Source: Lagopus muta
Lineage: Eukaryota; Chordata; Aves; Galliformes; Phasianidae
Direction: 5' to 3'
DNA: 64,000 nt
Assembly (NCBI RefSeq): GCF_023343835.1
Contig: NC_064443.1
Location: 15,500,001-15,564,000 of the forward strand
Positions 25,301-40,300 of this stretch are shown here, in pieces. Made by a program: the position numbers and the translations under genes. How positions within the stretch are numbered: the stretch's first letter is position 1; each line of letters starts with the position of its first letter. The notes below the pieces were generated by a model. The model did not search any database, was not told the origin of the DNA, and saw only the letters and a program-made list of their open reading frames with translations.

Positions 25301-28300
25301 CTTTGAGATGCTCATGTTTGGCTGGTGAGATCTCTGCACTGGGATGTTTCTCTCTGGAAGGATTTCCACGCTGGCCTCTGAACTTGTGTTGCTTAATCTG
25401 ACAGATATTTTATCATTGGCACCACGATAATCAGAATTGCTTTACTTGGCCTCTAGGGCTCTGGTTGCAATGACTGTAAATGATGAAGGGACACATTTGG
25501 TGGCCTCTCTGGGGCCTTTATGCGCTGGGGTCATTGGGGTCTGTCTGGTGCAGGGCCACCATTGTGGCAACACATGGAAGAGGCTCAGGCTGTGAGTAGT
25601 GCTCTGCTTTCCCCCTAGAGAAGACCAGCTTAGATGGGAGAGAAAGCAGAAATAAAGCAGAAATGGGTAATGCTGCCAAAAGTCATGGAGAGATTAAAGA
25701 GATTTGATCCCAACTGCAGGTAGTGGGGCCAGCATGTGCTGAACCAGAGTGCTTAAAATCTTTTCCCAACAAGCTGCTTAAATCTGAAGTGCTGTGCCTG
25801 AGCAACATGCCTTGCTTTGCATCAGCTGTTAGCAAAGGGTCTGATCCCTCCCAAACAGCTCCCTTTAATTCCCAGTAGACGTTTTGTGGAACAGTGAAAG
25901 CAGGATTAAACCCTGTGGGGAATGCAAACTACCAGCAAATTATTCCCATCCATGATTTCAATCCTTCCACTTTAAAATCGAAGGCACAACACAGAAAATA
26001 GCACTGTGTTTGCAGCAGATTCTGCTGATTGCAAGGCATTGTGTAAGCATGCCGGGGGTTTCTTTTTTCCTTTCTTCCCTCCTTTTACCAGACAGAATAG
26101 GTGAAGAGGTTGAGCTGCAGATCTCATTTCTCCTGTTTTGCTGCTTGTGAAGTCTGCCAACAGAATCCACCTTGACAAAGTCAAGGACTCTGCGTTTAAT
26201 GTTGAACTGAGTGAATAAATTATGCATGAAATTGTGTCGGAGTCTCTAGTGTGCAGAATTGCTCCTTTTGATATGAAAGGTTAATTCAGAAAGGAGTCCA
26301 AAATAGCTGGAAATTGTGGGGATAAGTGGATAGTATTCACTGTTGTGAGCTGTTATTACTAGAAATTGCATTCCCTCTCTGGCTTCCCCAGAGATTTAGC
26401 TTTGCCGGTGAATATAAACTGTACTCAATAGAATAGCATTTAGGAGTAACAAGAGTGTATGTCCACATACAGTAAAATATTCTAATGGTGTTTTAAAAGG
26501 AAGCTGTACTTCTTCATGTATTCTGTGTACTCTAAGGATGGATTGCTATTGCATTTAGGTCAAGAACACAGCGTAGGGAAGGTAATAAGTTTTGAGTACA
26601 TCTTTATTACAAATATGCTGACTGTGATCCATTTCAAAGGAACTGGACAGTCGTTTGTGTCTGATTGAGTTTGTATGTGCCTTATGAGAGCACGTTGTCT
26701 CTGATCTGAGCTGCAATCAGGTTTTCTTTCAGTCTGCCAGAAGATTCATTCATGTTTTTATTCAGGATGTCCTCTCCCTGATCTTTTGCTGTATCTGTCA
26801 ACAGTGTTGCTGTGCCCTTCTTGTGCTGGCTTTTGGTGCGTCTCTTCTGTGCAATGCAGTGCTACAAGTTCTTTTTTTTTTCCCTTCTTTTCCAATCCAA
26901 AAGGAAGTTAATGATTCACTGTAAGTAAAAGCATTAATTTTAGCCAACTTTGCTCTGAATTAAGACATTTCTTGTTGCCATCTGTTACCATCTATGATGC
27001 CTCTGTAGCAAGGAGCAAGGATTGCACTGTAAACATTCAGGAAATTAGTTTCAGCAGGATATTTTGCAGGCAGATTATTTCCTTCTGGATCTCAGTTTTC
27101 CTCACAGTTGGAGATGTTTGGGCTCTGCCTCTCCCTTAGCAAAGGACAAAGGGACCTCTGACGTGCTGTGAGGTCCCAGGCAGGAGCAGGCACGATCTGC
27201 TCAGTCCCACAGAGAAGAAAAAGATGGTCAATCCCATTTTGAGAGGAGTAGCAGTGAGCTCTCCTGCTCTCTCCATCACTGCATTGCTGCTTCAAGCTTG
27301 AAGCTCTGCACTTGGACCTGCTGGGAGGTCCCAGTGTGAACTCGAAGGGAGTGTTTCAGGCATTCGTATGTAAGTGTCTAGTTCTGCTTCAGCTGCCTTA
27401 GACATCTGACTTTTCCATACATGTTTGGGGTATATATGAAACAGGATACTTGGGGCTGCACATGGAAGCTGTGTGGTGTAACGTGGACTATACAAAATGG
27501 ACCTATTTGCCTAAACCTTGAAATCTAAAATCCACCCCCAAGTTGTCACAACACATATTAGTGTCTTGCAAAGCTCTGCAACACACAAAGAATGTAATTA
27601 GAGTAGGAGACTGCAGAGGGCTTGATTTGGAGGAAATGGAAGGTGACAAGTGAAATTTGAGGCTGTTTCTTCAGGACTCAAAGCGGCTGAAGTGAAACAC
27701 CTTCCAGCAGTGCAAGGATAACACAGGCTTGTGCTAGATGCACACTGAGCACAGGGGTCCTCCTGGGCTGAGAGCTGTGATGCTGAAGGATGGTTTGGCT
27801 GCATGAGAAGGTAGATAAGAAAGGGATAAACTGTCAGCAGGTAGACAGTGCAGAAAGAGGGTTGAAACAAGATGTCCAACAAATATCCTAGGAGCTACAC
27901 AACTCCATATGGACCTAATGAAGCCATTGCATAAAAGTGAGATTCTTTTTCATTAGGGAGCCATAGCACAAAGCAGTAGTAGCATATGTTTAGAGATTGC
28001 CACATCTGCTTCTGAAAACCTGCCCCCCACCTCCTCCACCCAGGAAGGTTACAAGTCAGAAAGTAGTGATAAGTCATGGTAATTGCTTGAATTTGCTTTG
28101 GCTCTTCTCTCTGGAGAATGAGACCTCTAATCTTTCTTTCCTCCTCCCAGCTTCCATCCTCTGACCCCTCCTGAAGCAGTGACATTGAGCAGACTGGCTG
28201 AGTTGTGGTTTGATATAAGATGTTCTTCCCCACATCAAAAATGTCTCTGCTGCTTTCCACCAGTATCGCCCAAGAGGGAAACGAGCTTCATTTCTTACCC

Positions 28301-31300
28301 ACTAACAAGCTCATAATGACACCAGTTTGCAAAATAGAATAATTCAGAGCTTCAGTGATCCACTCCCTGCTATTTTCTCATCAGAACAGTGTGCACTCTG
28401 TTTCTGAAAGGTTCCTGAAATCTCTGTTTGGAACTATCAACCTTACTCCTGAAAACAAATTAGTTTTTCAAATATTCCATTGCCATTTGTTCTTGATGCT
28501 TTCTCTCGTACACCTCAGGGGATCGCTCATCACTCATTGTACACAATGTCTCCAAACACAAAAGGGAAATCTGGACTCAAGAACTGCTGTTAAAAGTTGT
28601 GGTAGAAACAGTGAGTTCTGGAAAACATAATTGTTTCTCTTTTCACTTGAAATGCCAAGACTTGAAAGCATTTATGCTTGCCTGAGAAAGGTGGATGAGC
28701 CGTTGTTTCATTGCAACGCACACAGATGCAGTTAAATAGTCCCAGATGGAATCTGAAATATTCCATAGCAGCCTCTTGGGCAGCGAGTGCATTAACTGCC
28801 ACAGGAGAAGGCTGTAAAGGCTCCCATCTGGTCATCCATCAACACTTTTATACATTATCATCAGCAGCCTGCTTGGAGGGAAGGTGTGCCACATTTCTGA
28901 AAATCCAATTAGATGATAGAAGCCAGTTCTCTTTTATCCTCTGTTGCTGAGCCACCCAAAGCATTTTTTTAGATTAAAGAAACATCATTTTCCTTCACAG
29001 GAGCTATGCTGCTTTATCTCTACCATGACCTGTTCTTTTATGTGCTTTGTAATTCTATTATTAATTGGGATTTCAACCATTTGCCTGTTATTGAAGTGGG
29101 ACTCGCTAGTTTGCAATTCCCAGGATCAGCCTGATGTCTTTTTCCCAAAGACTGTTACAATTGCCACTCTTTGGTTTGTGGATAGTTACTCTTTGGAGAA
29201 GAGAGAGCTTATTGCAGCAGCTCAGCTGCCACAGGGTTTGATGTGAGTCTCCCTTACCCTGATGGCTCAGTCCCCTTTGACTCAACGTGCAGGTGTTTCT
29301 GCTGTGATTCTCAACAAGACAAGCTGGGATGAGCAATCATCTGTTATATCCTGATTGTCTGTGAGAGGTTCAGAGATCTGGGCACCGGGGCTGCTGAAGA
29401 ATTCTTTGTGAAGCATGGGAAACTCCCAAGATCTCCAGAAGTAATTTCAGCCAAAAAAAAAAAAAAAGTATAAATATAAAAAATAAAGACGTCCAGAGTT
29501 CTTCATATTTGAGTTTTTTATATAAAGGACATTTAAATGGTAAGTTGAAACTGGTATTCAGACAGCAGGTAAATAATTAGTGTTTTCTCCATCCTCATTT
29601 TTTTTTCCAGGCATTACATGCTGAGGATGAGCACTTTGATATAGTCTTTATTGATGCTGATCAAAGGAATGCTGTTAACTACTACAGCTTTGTCATGGAT
29701 AACCACTTGCTGAGAATGGATGGAGTGATCTGTGTAGAGAATACACTCATGAAAGGACAAGTCTACCTGGAGAACATATCTGAGGAAAATGTACTAGCTG
29801 TCAGAAAATTAAATACAGTGATTAATTCAGATCCTCGTGTTGAGCAGGTTGGTGCAATGCAATTGGTTAGGCTGCCTGTGGTACTGTATCCATGGATTTT
29901 GCAAAGTACTCGTCAGAATCTTTCTTTCATCGGTGTCATTTTTCAAGGAACCTAAAATGAACCCAAGTTTTATTATAGTTTACCTTTCCTGAGTTTCTAT
30001 ATTCAGCAAAAGTCCCTATTCTCTGTCTACATCATCTCCAGTGTTAAAGGCAAGTTAAATTTGAGCACTTGAAGGTGAATAATCAGCTCTAAACATAACC
30101 AAGGAACCACCACTTGCTTAAGGCTTCTGGAGGCTACAAGGCATTTCCAGCACAACAGGAGTCAGTGAGGCTTTCAATGCACTTGTTACCAATGCTACCC
30201 CAACACAGTGGCACCAGCATACAAGGCTCACACTCATGTACCCACTCTTCTAAGAGCCTCCTCTCAGTTGCCATAATACAGGATTTGGGCTTTGTGCTCC
30301 ATAAGCTCATCTTTGTCTATCTGCAGGACAGAGAGCCTCTAGAGGTGCCTCCTGTCATATCCCATTATTCTGTCATCAACTCAACCATCAAACACCAAGA
30401 GCAATGACTTTTCTTTGTAGAAAAGGGAAAGACTCACAGTGGATTTCCATGCCCTGAATATTACCATTAGCCATTTAATGAGTGTAAACAGCATGTTGTT
30501 TCTGTATTTAATTTTGTAATAGTTTGATCCCGGCGTTGAACCTCCAGCACTGAGAGCCTCTTTCACTGAAGTGTTATAACAGTATCAGAGGCAGTTGTCA
30601 AAACCCACTGAAATTCACCTATGGGTTCCTGTGAATAGTGATGAACACTGAAGTGTTCATTGAAGTGAAGCTATTATGGTTTGCTAAGTTCTGAGAATGA
30701 TTCTGGAATGTCTTCATAACGGCATTAGCCAAGCAGTGGAAACCCAGAGATCTCAGCAGCTGACACTCATTTAGGAAATGGAGAGGCAAAATTGCTTTTT
30801 TTTTTTTTTTTTTTTCCTGGCATTTGTGGAAGTTGGGAGTTTGGGAGAAGAATGTGAGCAAATATAGATGCCTGACATATTTGGGTTGGAAGGAATTTTA
30901 GCTAAAGAATAACAGTAGGAGAAAAACTGCTCTGGCCTAATGAAGGAAGGACTTTCCTTAACTGTTTATGCATTATATCTGCAGATAATTTTACCTGTGC
31001 AAAGCGGGCTGAGCATCATTCGAAGGATCCCTGTACCACCAGATGCAGTGATTGAATCAAAGGTGTGTATTTTCTCTTCTGTGAACATTTCTGGGAAAGT
31101 TTTGACTTTGCTGAGAACAGTGATAAGAGCAGGGATTTGCTGTTGAGGGCCCAGACTTATGCTCTGCTGTGCTGTTAGTGCCATACAGATTTAGTTTGTC
31201 CTTATGGAAAAGATGGTGATTTTTCTTTTCTTTTTTTTTTGTAGGAACTCCATTTTATGTAATGGGTATCATCCAGCTATAATGAAATTCCCATCTGGAA

Positions 31301-34300
31301 TTGTAATTGCCCAATTCTGTAAATCCAGACCCAAATGTCTTGATTATTTGGGGGTTTCTGACTGCTCCCAAAGCTATATCCACTAGTAATTCCTGGCATT
31401 TCAAAACCAATATTTTAAACATCTTGTATTTTCCATTGTGATTCCAGCCAGGGGAAAATGATGTATGGCAGCTGATCAGATGACAGCTTGGTTAAAGTTA
31501 TTGGCTGATATCTTTATTTGCGCACCAGCCCTGTGAAGATATTTTGACTGCACAGCATTTGAGCCAAATCCTGCTTTTGGAAACAGGTTCTCAGCCTCCT
31601 TCTTCCTGGAGGCAGCTGAACTGGAGGGCAGGACTTGGTCCAGGGAGTGAAATAGATGGAAGACTTAATCAATTCTTTTCTGAGAGGTCATACCTGCTCA
31701 TGTCATTGTTCTTCACAGCAGAGGTAGTGAGGTGCTGGAACAAGCTGCCCAGAGAGGCTGTGGTTGCTCCATCCCTGAAGGTGTTCTAGACCAGGTTGGA
31801 TGGGGTCCTGGGCATCCTGGTCCATTACCAGACCTTGAGGTTGGTGGCCTTGCCTGTGGCAGGAGAGTTGGAAGTGGATGATCCTTAAGGTTTCTTCCAA
31901 ACCAAGCTGTTCTGTGATTCTATAATCTCCCATGGGAAGCTGGGCCAGGAAGGATTGCGCCCTACTCTCATGTATTTGGAGTGGTCAGTGCATCTTCCCA
32001 AACATAGCCCTTCTGCTATCTCACCTTGCACCTTGGTGCTCTGGTTGAGAATAATATCAGTAGGGGTAAGGATTTTATTTATGTATTTATTTATTTATTT
32101 ATTTTGGCTTGAATTAATCACATCTTTGCATTAACTAATGGGTCAAGAAGACACGGATCCCTGTACACATTCTCACGTCGTCCTCACAGACAAAGCCCAT
32201 AGCAGCAGTTCTGGTACTGAGCTTTGCCCTGGTTTGTATTATGTGTATCTGTCTTCATTTTAGAAAGAAGTGATAAGGGATGATGTTTTCTGGGGTTATA
32301 ACAAGAACCGCATCCTTGACCGGCTGCGTTTGGATGACAAGGTGGCCTACGTCACCGGCGGTGGGCAGGGAATCGGGAGGGCCTTTGCTCACGCGCTGGG
32401 AGAAGCTGGTGCTAAAGTGGCTGTGGTGGACCTGGTCCTTGCAAAGGCAGAAGCAGTGGCGTGTGAGCTCAACCTCAAAGGTAAGCATGACACTGCCCTC
32501 AAACTGGGGCAGTCACTATTGAAAACTTACGTCTATAGTTCTTTCAAACATGAATATGAGGTCAGACAAGGAACAGAATATTAGTAGACGTAATAACTAA
32601 AGTCCAAAATAAGAGGTAAAATCCTCTACAAGGCACTTCTATTTTAGCAGTAAAAACACAAAATGTAACATAAAATTGAATTTCCCCCTAGAGTCATGCT
32701 AACCTGCAAAGGGGAAAAAGAAAACTGGAAATATAATTTTAATGAGAAAAGAAAGGAAGTGTTACTCATTTTATAATTCCATTTGTGGGATTACAACCAA
32801 GCTTTCTTCAAAGTTCACTACTTCATCGCCTCTGAAGATGGAACGTTGCCGAGGAAATTTTCACAGTCCCAGTTGGACACAGACAACAGAATTTGTGTCC
32901 ACTCTGGTTTCAGGAAGGGTTTGATCACCAGTGGATGATCTGCGCATTAAAATCTGGAGTCTCCACTCTGTCTTAAGAACTGTAAAGCTTTTTTTGCCAA
33001 ATGGAAAATATTCATGAAAACTGTGTTTGTGCAACTGGAAACTGTATTATCCAGCAAAACAAGCCCTTGCAGATACATTTCTATTACTCATCATTCTGCA
33101 TCTATCAGCTTTTTCCTAGGGAAGGGGCAAGGGATGGTTCGTTTCTGGTTTTGACACCATCCTGAGCTTCTGCAGAGAATGCTTGAAACAACAGATCCCA
33201 GACTGTATGATGCCAGCTTCAGTAAGGATAGGACACTTCACAATGAGGATTGGTGCAATGGTTAGAGCTTTGATTGCTGGTCTGATCCCTAACAATGACA
33301 CAGACTAGAGTGTCTCCAGTTCCTATTACAAATTCTTAAATAATCCAGTCCCTCTTTCCCTGAAGCTTTTCATTTTCTTATGCTCTGAAGCCATATGGTC
33401 TTGGCACACAATAGCTGTGCCCTACAAGTTAACTTGCCTTTTGGATATTTTTTTACAGTGAGATCCTGCATATCAAGCAGAGCTGTTCAGAAATAAATGA
33501 GATAGTTGATAGAGCCGTGAGACTTTGGATGCCAGTGGTCCATTTGAAAATGAACTTAACTTTTCTCCAGGGCACTTTCAGTAGGAGTTTGATCATCGGT
33601 CCTTCAATGGCTGTCCTATCTCTGCTCTGTTGCTGGTGGGTTGCAAGCCCAAAGAAGGTGGATGTGGTGGAGGGGTTATGCAATGCAGTTGGAGGGGTCA
33701 TGAGGCACTGCAAATATTATTGCAGCCTAAAATAAAGAAAATCTCACTTTTCAGTCTTCACATATCTTTATCTTTCAAGGTCAGATGCTCTCTGTCAACT
33801 TGACCGGTGCAGCTGGTCAGGGCACATCTATTCCATCTCATGAGGGTTTTTAAGGTTTCAAATTTATTGTCATTCCTTGTTGGAACAAAACCCAAACTTT
33901 GTAATGCTTTTGTGAAAGAGAATTATATCCAAATGCCCATTCTTGGAAAGGATATGGAAAGGTCAGATTTTCAATCTCTTTCTCCCCAGACGTAACTAGA
34001 GTGCCTAGCCTGGACCTCAGAAGCTTTTCCTTGAAAACTTTTGTTGAAATCAATATGTTTCCATGAAACACTTTGGCTTCAAAGAAGCAACGTACTCTGT
34101 TGGAAATAAATTTTGACAAAAAGGTTCAGCTAGCTTTACTCTCACAATATTCACATGTGTAAATTAAAGCAATACTATAGTATAGTACTAATACATATTT
34201 TTCCTGCTATAATAGACAGAAAGGATCTGTGATTTTTTTTCCCCCACACTCTTTGTGGATCTCTTTCTCAAAGTTGGAAATAGCGCGCCCCAAGTCATCC

Positions 34301-37300
34301 CCGTACTGAATACTTATTCAAAACATTTTACTTAGCTTTCTTAAATCCACTTTGCTTCTTATACCAAGGAGCCCTTTGCTGTCTTCCGGGATGGTGCCAT
34401 CATTTCATGATGGATTTTAAACATCAGAAACTCTGTGATCTCAGTTTTAGCTTTGTTAGACATCTCGGGTGTATCTCCCTTGGCTACAGGGGTCTTTGTT
34501 TTTACATCCTGAGTGAATACCTTTTTCAACTGTTGCTAATGGATCCTGACAGAAGAACCAAAAATGATGAAACAGAACCAAAAACTCCTAAGGGTTACCT
34601 TCCTATACATACTCCTCTGTCTTCAGGGGGAACTGCTTCTTCTACCTTAAGGGAAGAATTAATCTGATGGGATTTTTAAAATGTGCATTTTCACTGTAAA
34701 CTATGCAAATGCCTTCCCCACAATGTCACCTCTGATCTTCATGTCTGTATGCAAGGTATTACTTCCATTTATGCTGAGAGCCAAGAGATGGAGCCCCGTG
34801 GCAAAGGGGCTCCCCTGCAGAAGGGCAGATTGGGCATGCTGGGGCTCCTCTTCTGCTCCTTTCATCACAAAACTGCCCCCACTAGCTTCACAGAGACAAA
34901 CTGAAGACTGAAGAGGTGCTTTTGTACCATCATGCGTGTAGCTGCAGGGCCGTGTGTTTCTTGCTTCTGGTTGATACTACAGATTTAAGCTATTTTTCCA
35001 CTGTTTGTTTTGTTTACTTATTTAATCAGAAGGTTGGGGTAACAGTGGAGAGAAAGAAACTGTTTATTTTCTTCCCACAGAGTGCAGAGATATCAGCTGA
35101 TTAAGGTCAAGCATGGGATTGTTTGAAATGAGCATGCCTTCACTAATTCTTCTCTAGACACTCAGTGCACCTTTTGTCTTGTTTTTGTGAACTATCATGT
35201 AGGATGAAGCTGTAAATGGGGTGAGAGTTGGAGGGCAGGTGAAGAGCCTCGTTCTGTTGCCCTTAGTTACACCCATTTTGCCTGTAAATTGAGTAAGAAT
35301 GACCACGATGGTTTCCTCTAAGTCTCAATAACAATTAGGAGGAGCCAAGTAGGCTGTCCAGATATTCTTATTCTTCCAGCATGTTTATCATATAAACTGT
35401 GATTAACTAAGAGGGCTTGTTCATTTTTTGTAGGTGGCTCCCTGCATGGGGAGATTATCACAGGGCTGTTATTGCTTTGCCTCCATTTTAAGACATTGTT
35501 TGGGGGAGCCTTCTCTTCTGCTCAGAAATATTTGAAGTTTTTTTGAGGAGGGATCTGAACTCCATACATGTTCAAGAGGGGACAGTACAGCAGTGCCCAT
35601 AGCCCTTTGGGGACTGGTTTCTGAGCATTCTCGTGAGGTCTGAAGCATCGTCTGGGAGTTTAGATACATCTTGAATGCTGAAGAATGCATATGGTATTGA
35701 TCAAATGGTCTCAAATGTCCATGAAAAATGGGTAAGATACCAGTCAAATGGTCTCAAACATAGACAATCAGCACTACAAAAACGAGCCAGCCCTTCCTGT
35801 CTGCAGTAGGAATCACCTTTTCTTCTTGCTTTCTAGGAGAACTGCTTATAACACACAATCTTTCCCCAGTCCAGTGGTTTGCAATAACCTTGTTACAGTG
35901 GCTTAATAATAAGGATATTTAAAACAGAATTTGGTATTAAATTAAATGAAGCTAATTACAAATCAGCACTGGAGCAATAGTCAACATCTGGATTGTTTTT
36001 CTAGGAAAGGAAAGCACAACTTTTACATAATTTGATATCCAGCAAATCTTTTCCCTTAAGAATGTTTGTGCTGCTTACTCTGACAGTGTGATGTGTAGCA
36101 AGTAAGGCTTGGCACCACGACCACCACACCTGTGAGCCTGCAGGTATTTCCAGTTAGCTCCCACCTAAAACTGGGTTAGTTTTCTCTGAAGCTCCATGCT
36201 GACCTGCGTCGCAGTTCAACAAGAAAACACTTTTTTGGACAAATTGGTTGAATTTCTGTAGCATCTGGAGATCTGTTGTATAATATATGTGTATGTGTTT
36301 GCATTTGAGCAAATGAAGGAACCCATTGCTTTGTCTTGCTCCGGAATTGCACTTTCTGGTCCCCAGCACCCAGGAAGTGCTGGAGTTGCTCCCCTGCTGG
36401 GAAGCTGCAGTTGAGTGTTTGGACAGAAGATGGTGCAGTGTTCACAGCTTCGTCCTGCTGGAACGCTGAGCTCTGCTTTCAATCTCAGTTTTATGTTGGC
36501 TACCAGCAGGCAAACCAACTCCAGTTAGCAACTTAAATTTCATTGCAGTAACAAATGCACAACTGGCTATGGTTTGTTAGCAGCAAATTAAAGTGGCAAA
36601 TATATATTTAATACATACATACATAGAAAATACAGATATATAGTGCATGGAGATGAATTAATAAACAATCATAAGACTGATTTCTTTTTTCTCTCTGAAT
36701 TCCCATACTGATTTCATCACCTCTGTTTCAATTCAGGGATTAAAAGCATTGCCCTTGCAGCAGATGTGAGCAAACCCGAGGATGTGCAAAGGATTGTTGA
36801 TACCATTGTAGCTCGATGGGGTACAATTGACATTGCATGCAACAATGCTGGAATCAATATGAATTCTGCAAGTGAAGATACTTCACTAGAAGAATGGGAC
36901 AAAACTTTCAATGTCAATTTACGAGGACTATTTTTGTGCTGCCAAGTGAGTGTGAATTGCTGTACAGGTTTGATATGCAAATGGGCAGCAATGTTCTCAG
37001 TGTTTAATTTACCAAGATTTTATTGGTTTTTGGTATTATTTATTAACACCATTTTATTGTTAATGTCATCATAATGGGGTTGACTTCATGGGATTAATCA
37101 ACTTACAGATTTTGGTCAATATTTTCAGAACAGCTGGTCATTACTGGCCGTCCCAGCTCAGGTGCTTAAGAATGGCCTGATTCTGGGGGGGGGTGATTGT
37201 TTGACACTGCCTGAAGAGCAGAAAGCTTTGGGGAGCCATTGCCAGCATCAGTGATTTAAAAAAAAAAAAGAAAAAAAAATTGCCAAAAGCAAAGTGGGTC

Positions 37301-40300
37301 CAAAATGGCAATGGAATTTTTCCTGCATCAGCCATTTTTATACCAAGTTTTTATATTGAGTGCTTAAAAAAATGTGTGAGAGCATACACTCTTCTGAAAA
37401 GTGAAGACTAATTTATTATCATGTCATTATTAGCACAATCACAAAAAGGGTCACTGGTCTTTCCTTTAATTTCTGTCACAGGCTGCAGGCCGCATTATGC
37501 TGAATCAAGGATATGGGAAGATAATTAACACAGCATCTATGGCAAGTTTAATAGGTGAGTGATGAGAGCTAACAGTTGTGCTTCAGAATCCATATTTTAA
37601 TTACTACCGATGCTATTTGAATCAATTAAACCTGTATTGGGAAGGAGTAAATCACTGACATTTTGTATTAGAGGAAATGTACTACAAAATTTTTATTGAT
37701 ATCATTTTTCAACATTCATCTGTCCTCTATGTTTTAGAGCACTTACTGCTTTTTATAGAAGAGGTGGAGTCACCTCTGTGCCTGATGCAGGGATGGCATG
37801 GGAGAAGTGCTGGTGCATTCCCCACTAATTTCAGGAAAATGTGTTTCAGTGCAGGAAGTGGTGCCCTGCTGATGTTTACAAGACACCCAAAAGCCATTGT
37901 GCCATTCCTTGCCACAGTACCATGGTTATATTTCATTGCCGTTGCCAACAGGTGTCTCCACCGACGCTGCTGATTCAGCAGCGTCGTCAAAAGCACCAAT
38001 AAACCATTGTAACATATGGAATGAAATCCCTACTGCTGAGCTAATCTGGAAGGCAGTTACATGCTGGTGAACTGAGGCCCATGTAACAAAAATTGATCAA
38101 TTACACAAATTAAGCATAGCCCTTTAGGAATTTATTTTATTGGTCTGGACATCTGTTGCAGTATTGTCCAAATCCAAAAATCAAATGGTGCCTTGGGTTG
38201 CCAAGTTAGGCAAGAAAATCTAGTAGCTATAAAAGTACAACTGAAAACCCCTGTATTAATATCATGTCCATCTGCTGAACGTTACATAAATATGCAGTCT
38301 TTTATTTTCCTTGGGAATAACATTTATTTTTATAGTGCCCAGTTTGACTTTCTGTGACATTCTGTTCAGTTTATTGCGTAGTAACTTTAAATGTTTCTTC
38401 AAAAGTGCATTCATAATATTGTTGTTAATTTTTGTCAAGTGTCTTTACCAGCTGTTTCACTTATGCTCAAGCGCAGGCACCATACCCCTGCCCCAGCTTT
38501 GTGTAACAAAACCTCCTGAAACAAAAGTAGATTTGAAAAGACTGCAAAGCTGTCGACTTCAGGTGCCCTCATGAAGTGCAGCTCTGAGTGCGGCCCAAAA
38601 GGGGCATTGTGCATCCTGTTTAAATGGCACTGAAAGTTAATGCATGTGGGCATGGGTAGGCCAGAAGTTAGGAGACAAAGGGATGTGTTTACCTTCTGAA
38701 CCTGTTTGGATCTTGGCATGAGAAAAATCTAGTAGTTATAAAACTACAACTGAAAACCACGATGTTCATATCATGTCCATCTGCTGAATGTTAAATAAAT
38801 ATGTTGGTTGGTTGGTTATTTAAGTATGTTGGCCAACTGGCAAAGTATGAAATGTTTCTAGAAATAGTTAGGGGATATATATATTTTTTTTTGTAGGTTG
38901 AGTCCTTCCTAGAGATAGAGGAAAATGAGGAGACTCTTTGTAGGATAGAAAGGTTTTTGTTTGTGATTTTTTATTTTCCAGATACTTTGCTCAGAATCAA
39001 TTTTAATTAACTGAAGATAGGCTGCATACATTTTGCATATGTGCATGTTGATTCTGGTGTTTGACTGGAATTATTCCAGACGTATGCTTCAGCAGCAGAG
39101 AGGAGGCTGCTGCTGCTCTGTCATTTGTACAGGTGGAACTCCGCTCTAATTTTTACAGCAAATATCTTTAGTGGGAAGTGATCTGTTCTTCTCTCTGTGT
39201 GTGCTTCTCATTAACATTATGCGGCTGCTTCAAGGTCAGGCGAGAAGCCTTACGAACAAGGTAGCAAAAACATTGTGTCAGATGTTTAAAATGTAATGCA
39301 GCTGATCTTGGCAGCATTTTTATCTGTTCGCCTCCTGCCTTCTCCATGCGAAACAGGGGCGAGTGTTCTCCCTTCATGCAGGCCTTATGAACTCAGAAAT
39401 CCTGATGACACCACTTGAGGCATGGCTTCCTTCACAGGCTCTGGTTTGGAGCGCTGAAGATTTGTGGGTCTACGAAGCATTACCCAAAAATGTGGCTCGG
39501 GGAATGGAGGAAGTGGTACAGATGCTCAACAAAGTTTTTGTGTGTCTCAGGAGAAGAATATCCCATCTTGGTTGCCTTCTTTAGCCATTCCTATGAAGAC
39601 AAAAGCACTGACATGGAGAGAGCCTTGTAAATCCTAACACCCCCACCCCAAATCAGAGTGCTGACTGCTGGCAACCACTAGCTGCTCTCACCCGTGTGGG
39701 CAAGAGGTGCAGAGACAGTGCCAAAACTCTTATCCTCTGAGCAAACTTCCAGTGATTTATCACAGACAGACGTGTTTGGAAAGTTTAGCAATGAGATGCT
39801 TTGGGGAGCTTGTGAGGTTAACTACCGAAGTTGTACATAACTTGAAGCTGATGTGAGGCAATTAATCAGGAAATTAGGTGCCACTCCTGCTCGAGAGCCC
39901 ACACAGAGCACTGTGTTTGTGGGGTGATGGGGACATGGATAGCAGCAGGGTTCTGCAGGTTGGAATGGGAGTCATTTGGTACAGAACAAAAAATTAGGAC
40001 AGAAGAAATGCTGGCAAAGGCGACAGTGTCAAATAGTTTTAATTCTAAAAAGGCCCAGTTCTCAGCATACCCTCAGCAAAAGGAAGCACTAATTCTTGCC
40101 ACAATTTTTTATGTTCTTCAAATCCATTCGTAGATACCAAACTCCATTCGTAGGTACTGCAGATATCTCTGTTTGTAGATGTTCTGTGTTCAGTGAGGCA
40201 TTGGCACAGGCTGCCCACAGAGGTGGTGGAGGTCACTGTCCCTGGAGGTGTTCAGGAAAAGGGAATATGTGGCACTGAGGGCCATGGTTACTGGGAAGGG

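Larger units (their letters stand above)
31063..32263 (+). other. MT-Ox intron carrying a CR1
   Basis: A 1.2-kb intron. Contains the CR1 fragment at 31715-31924 and an (ATTT)n repeat at 32071-32105. Confidence 0.8.
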
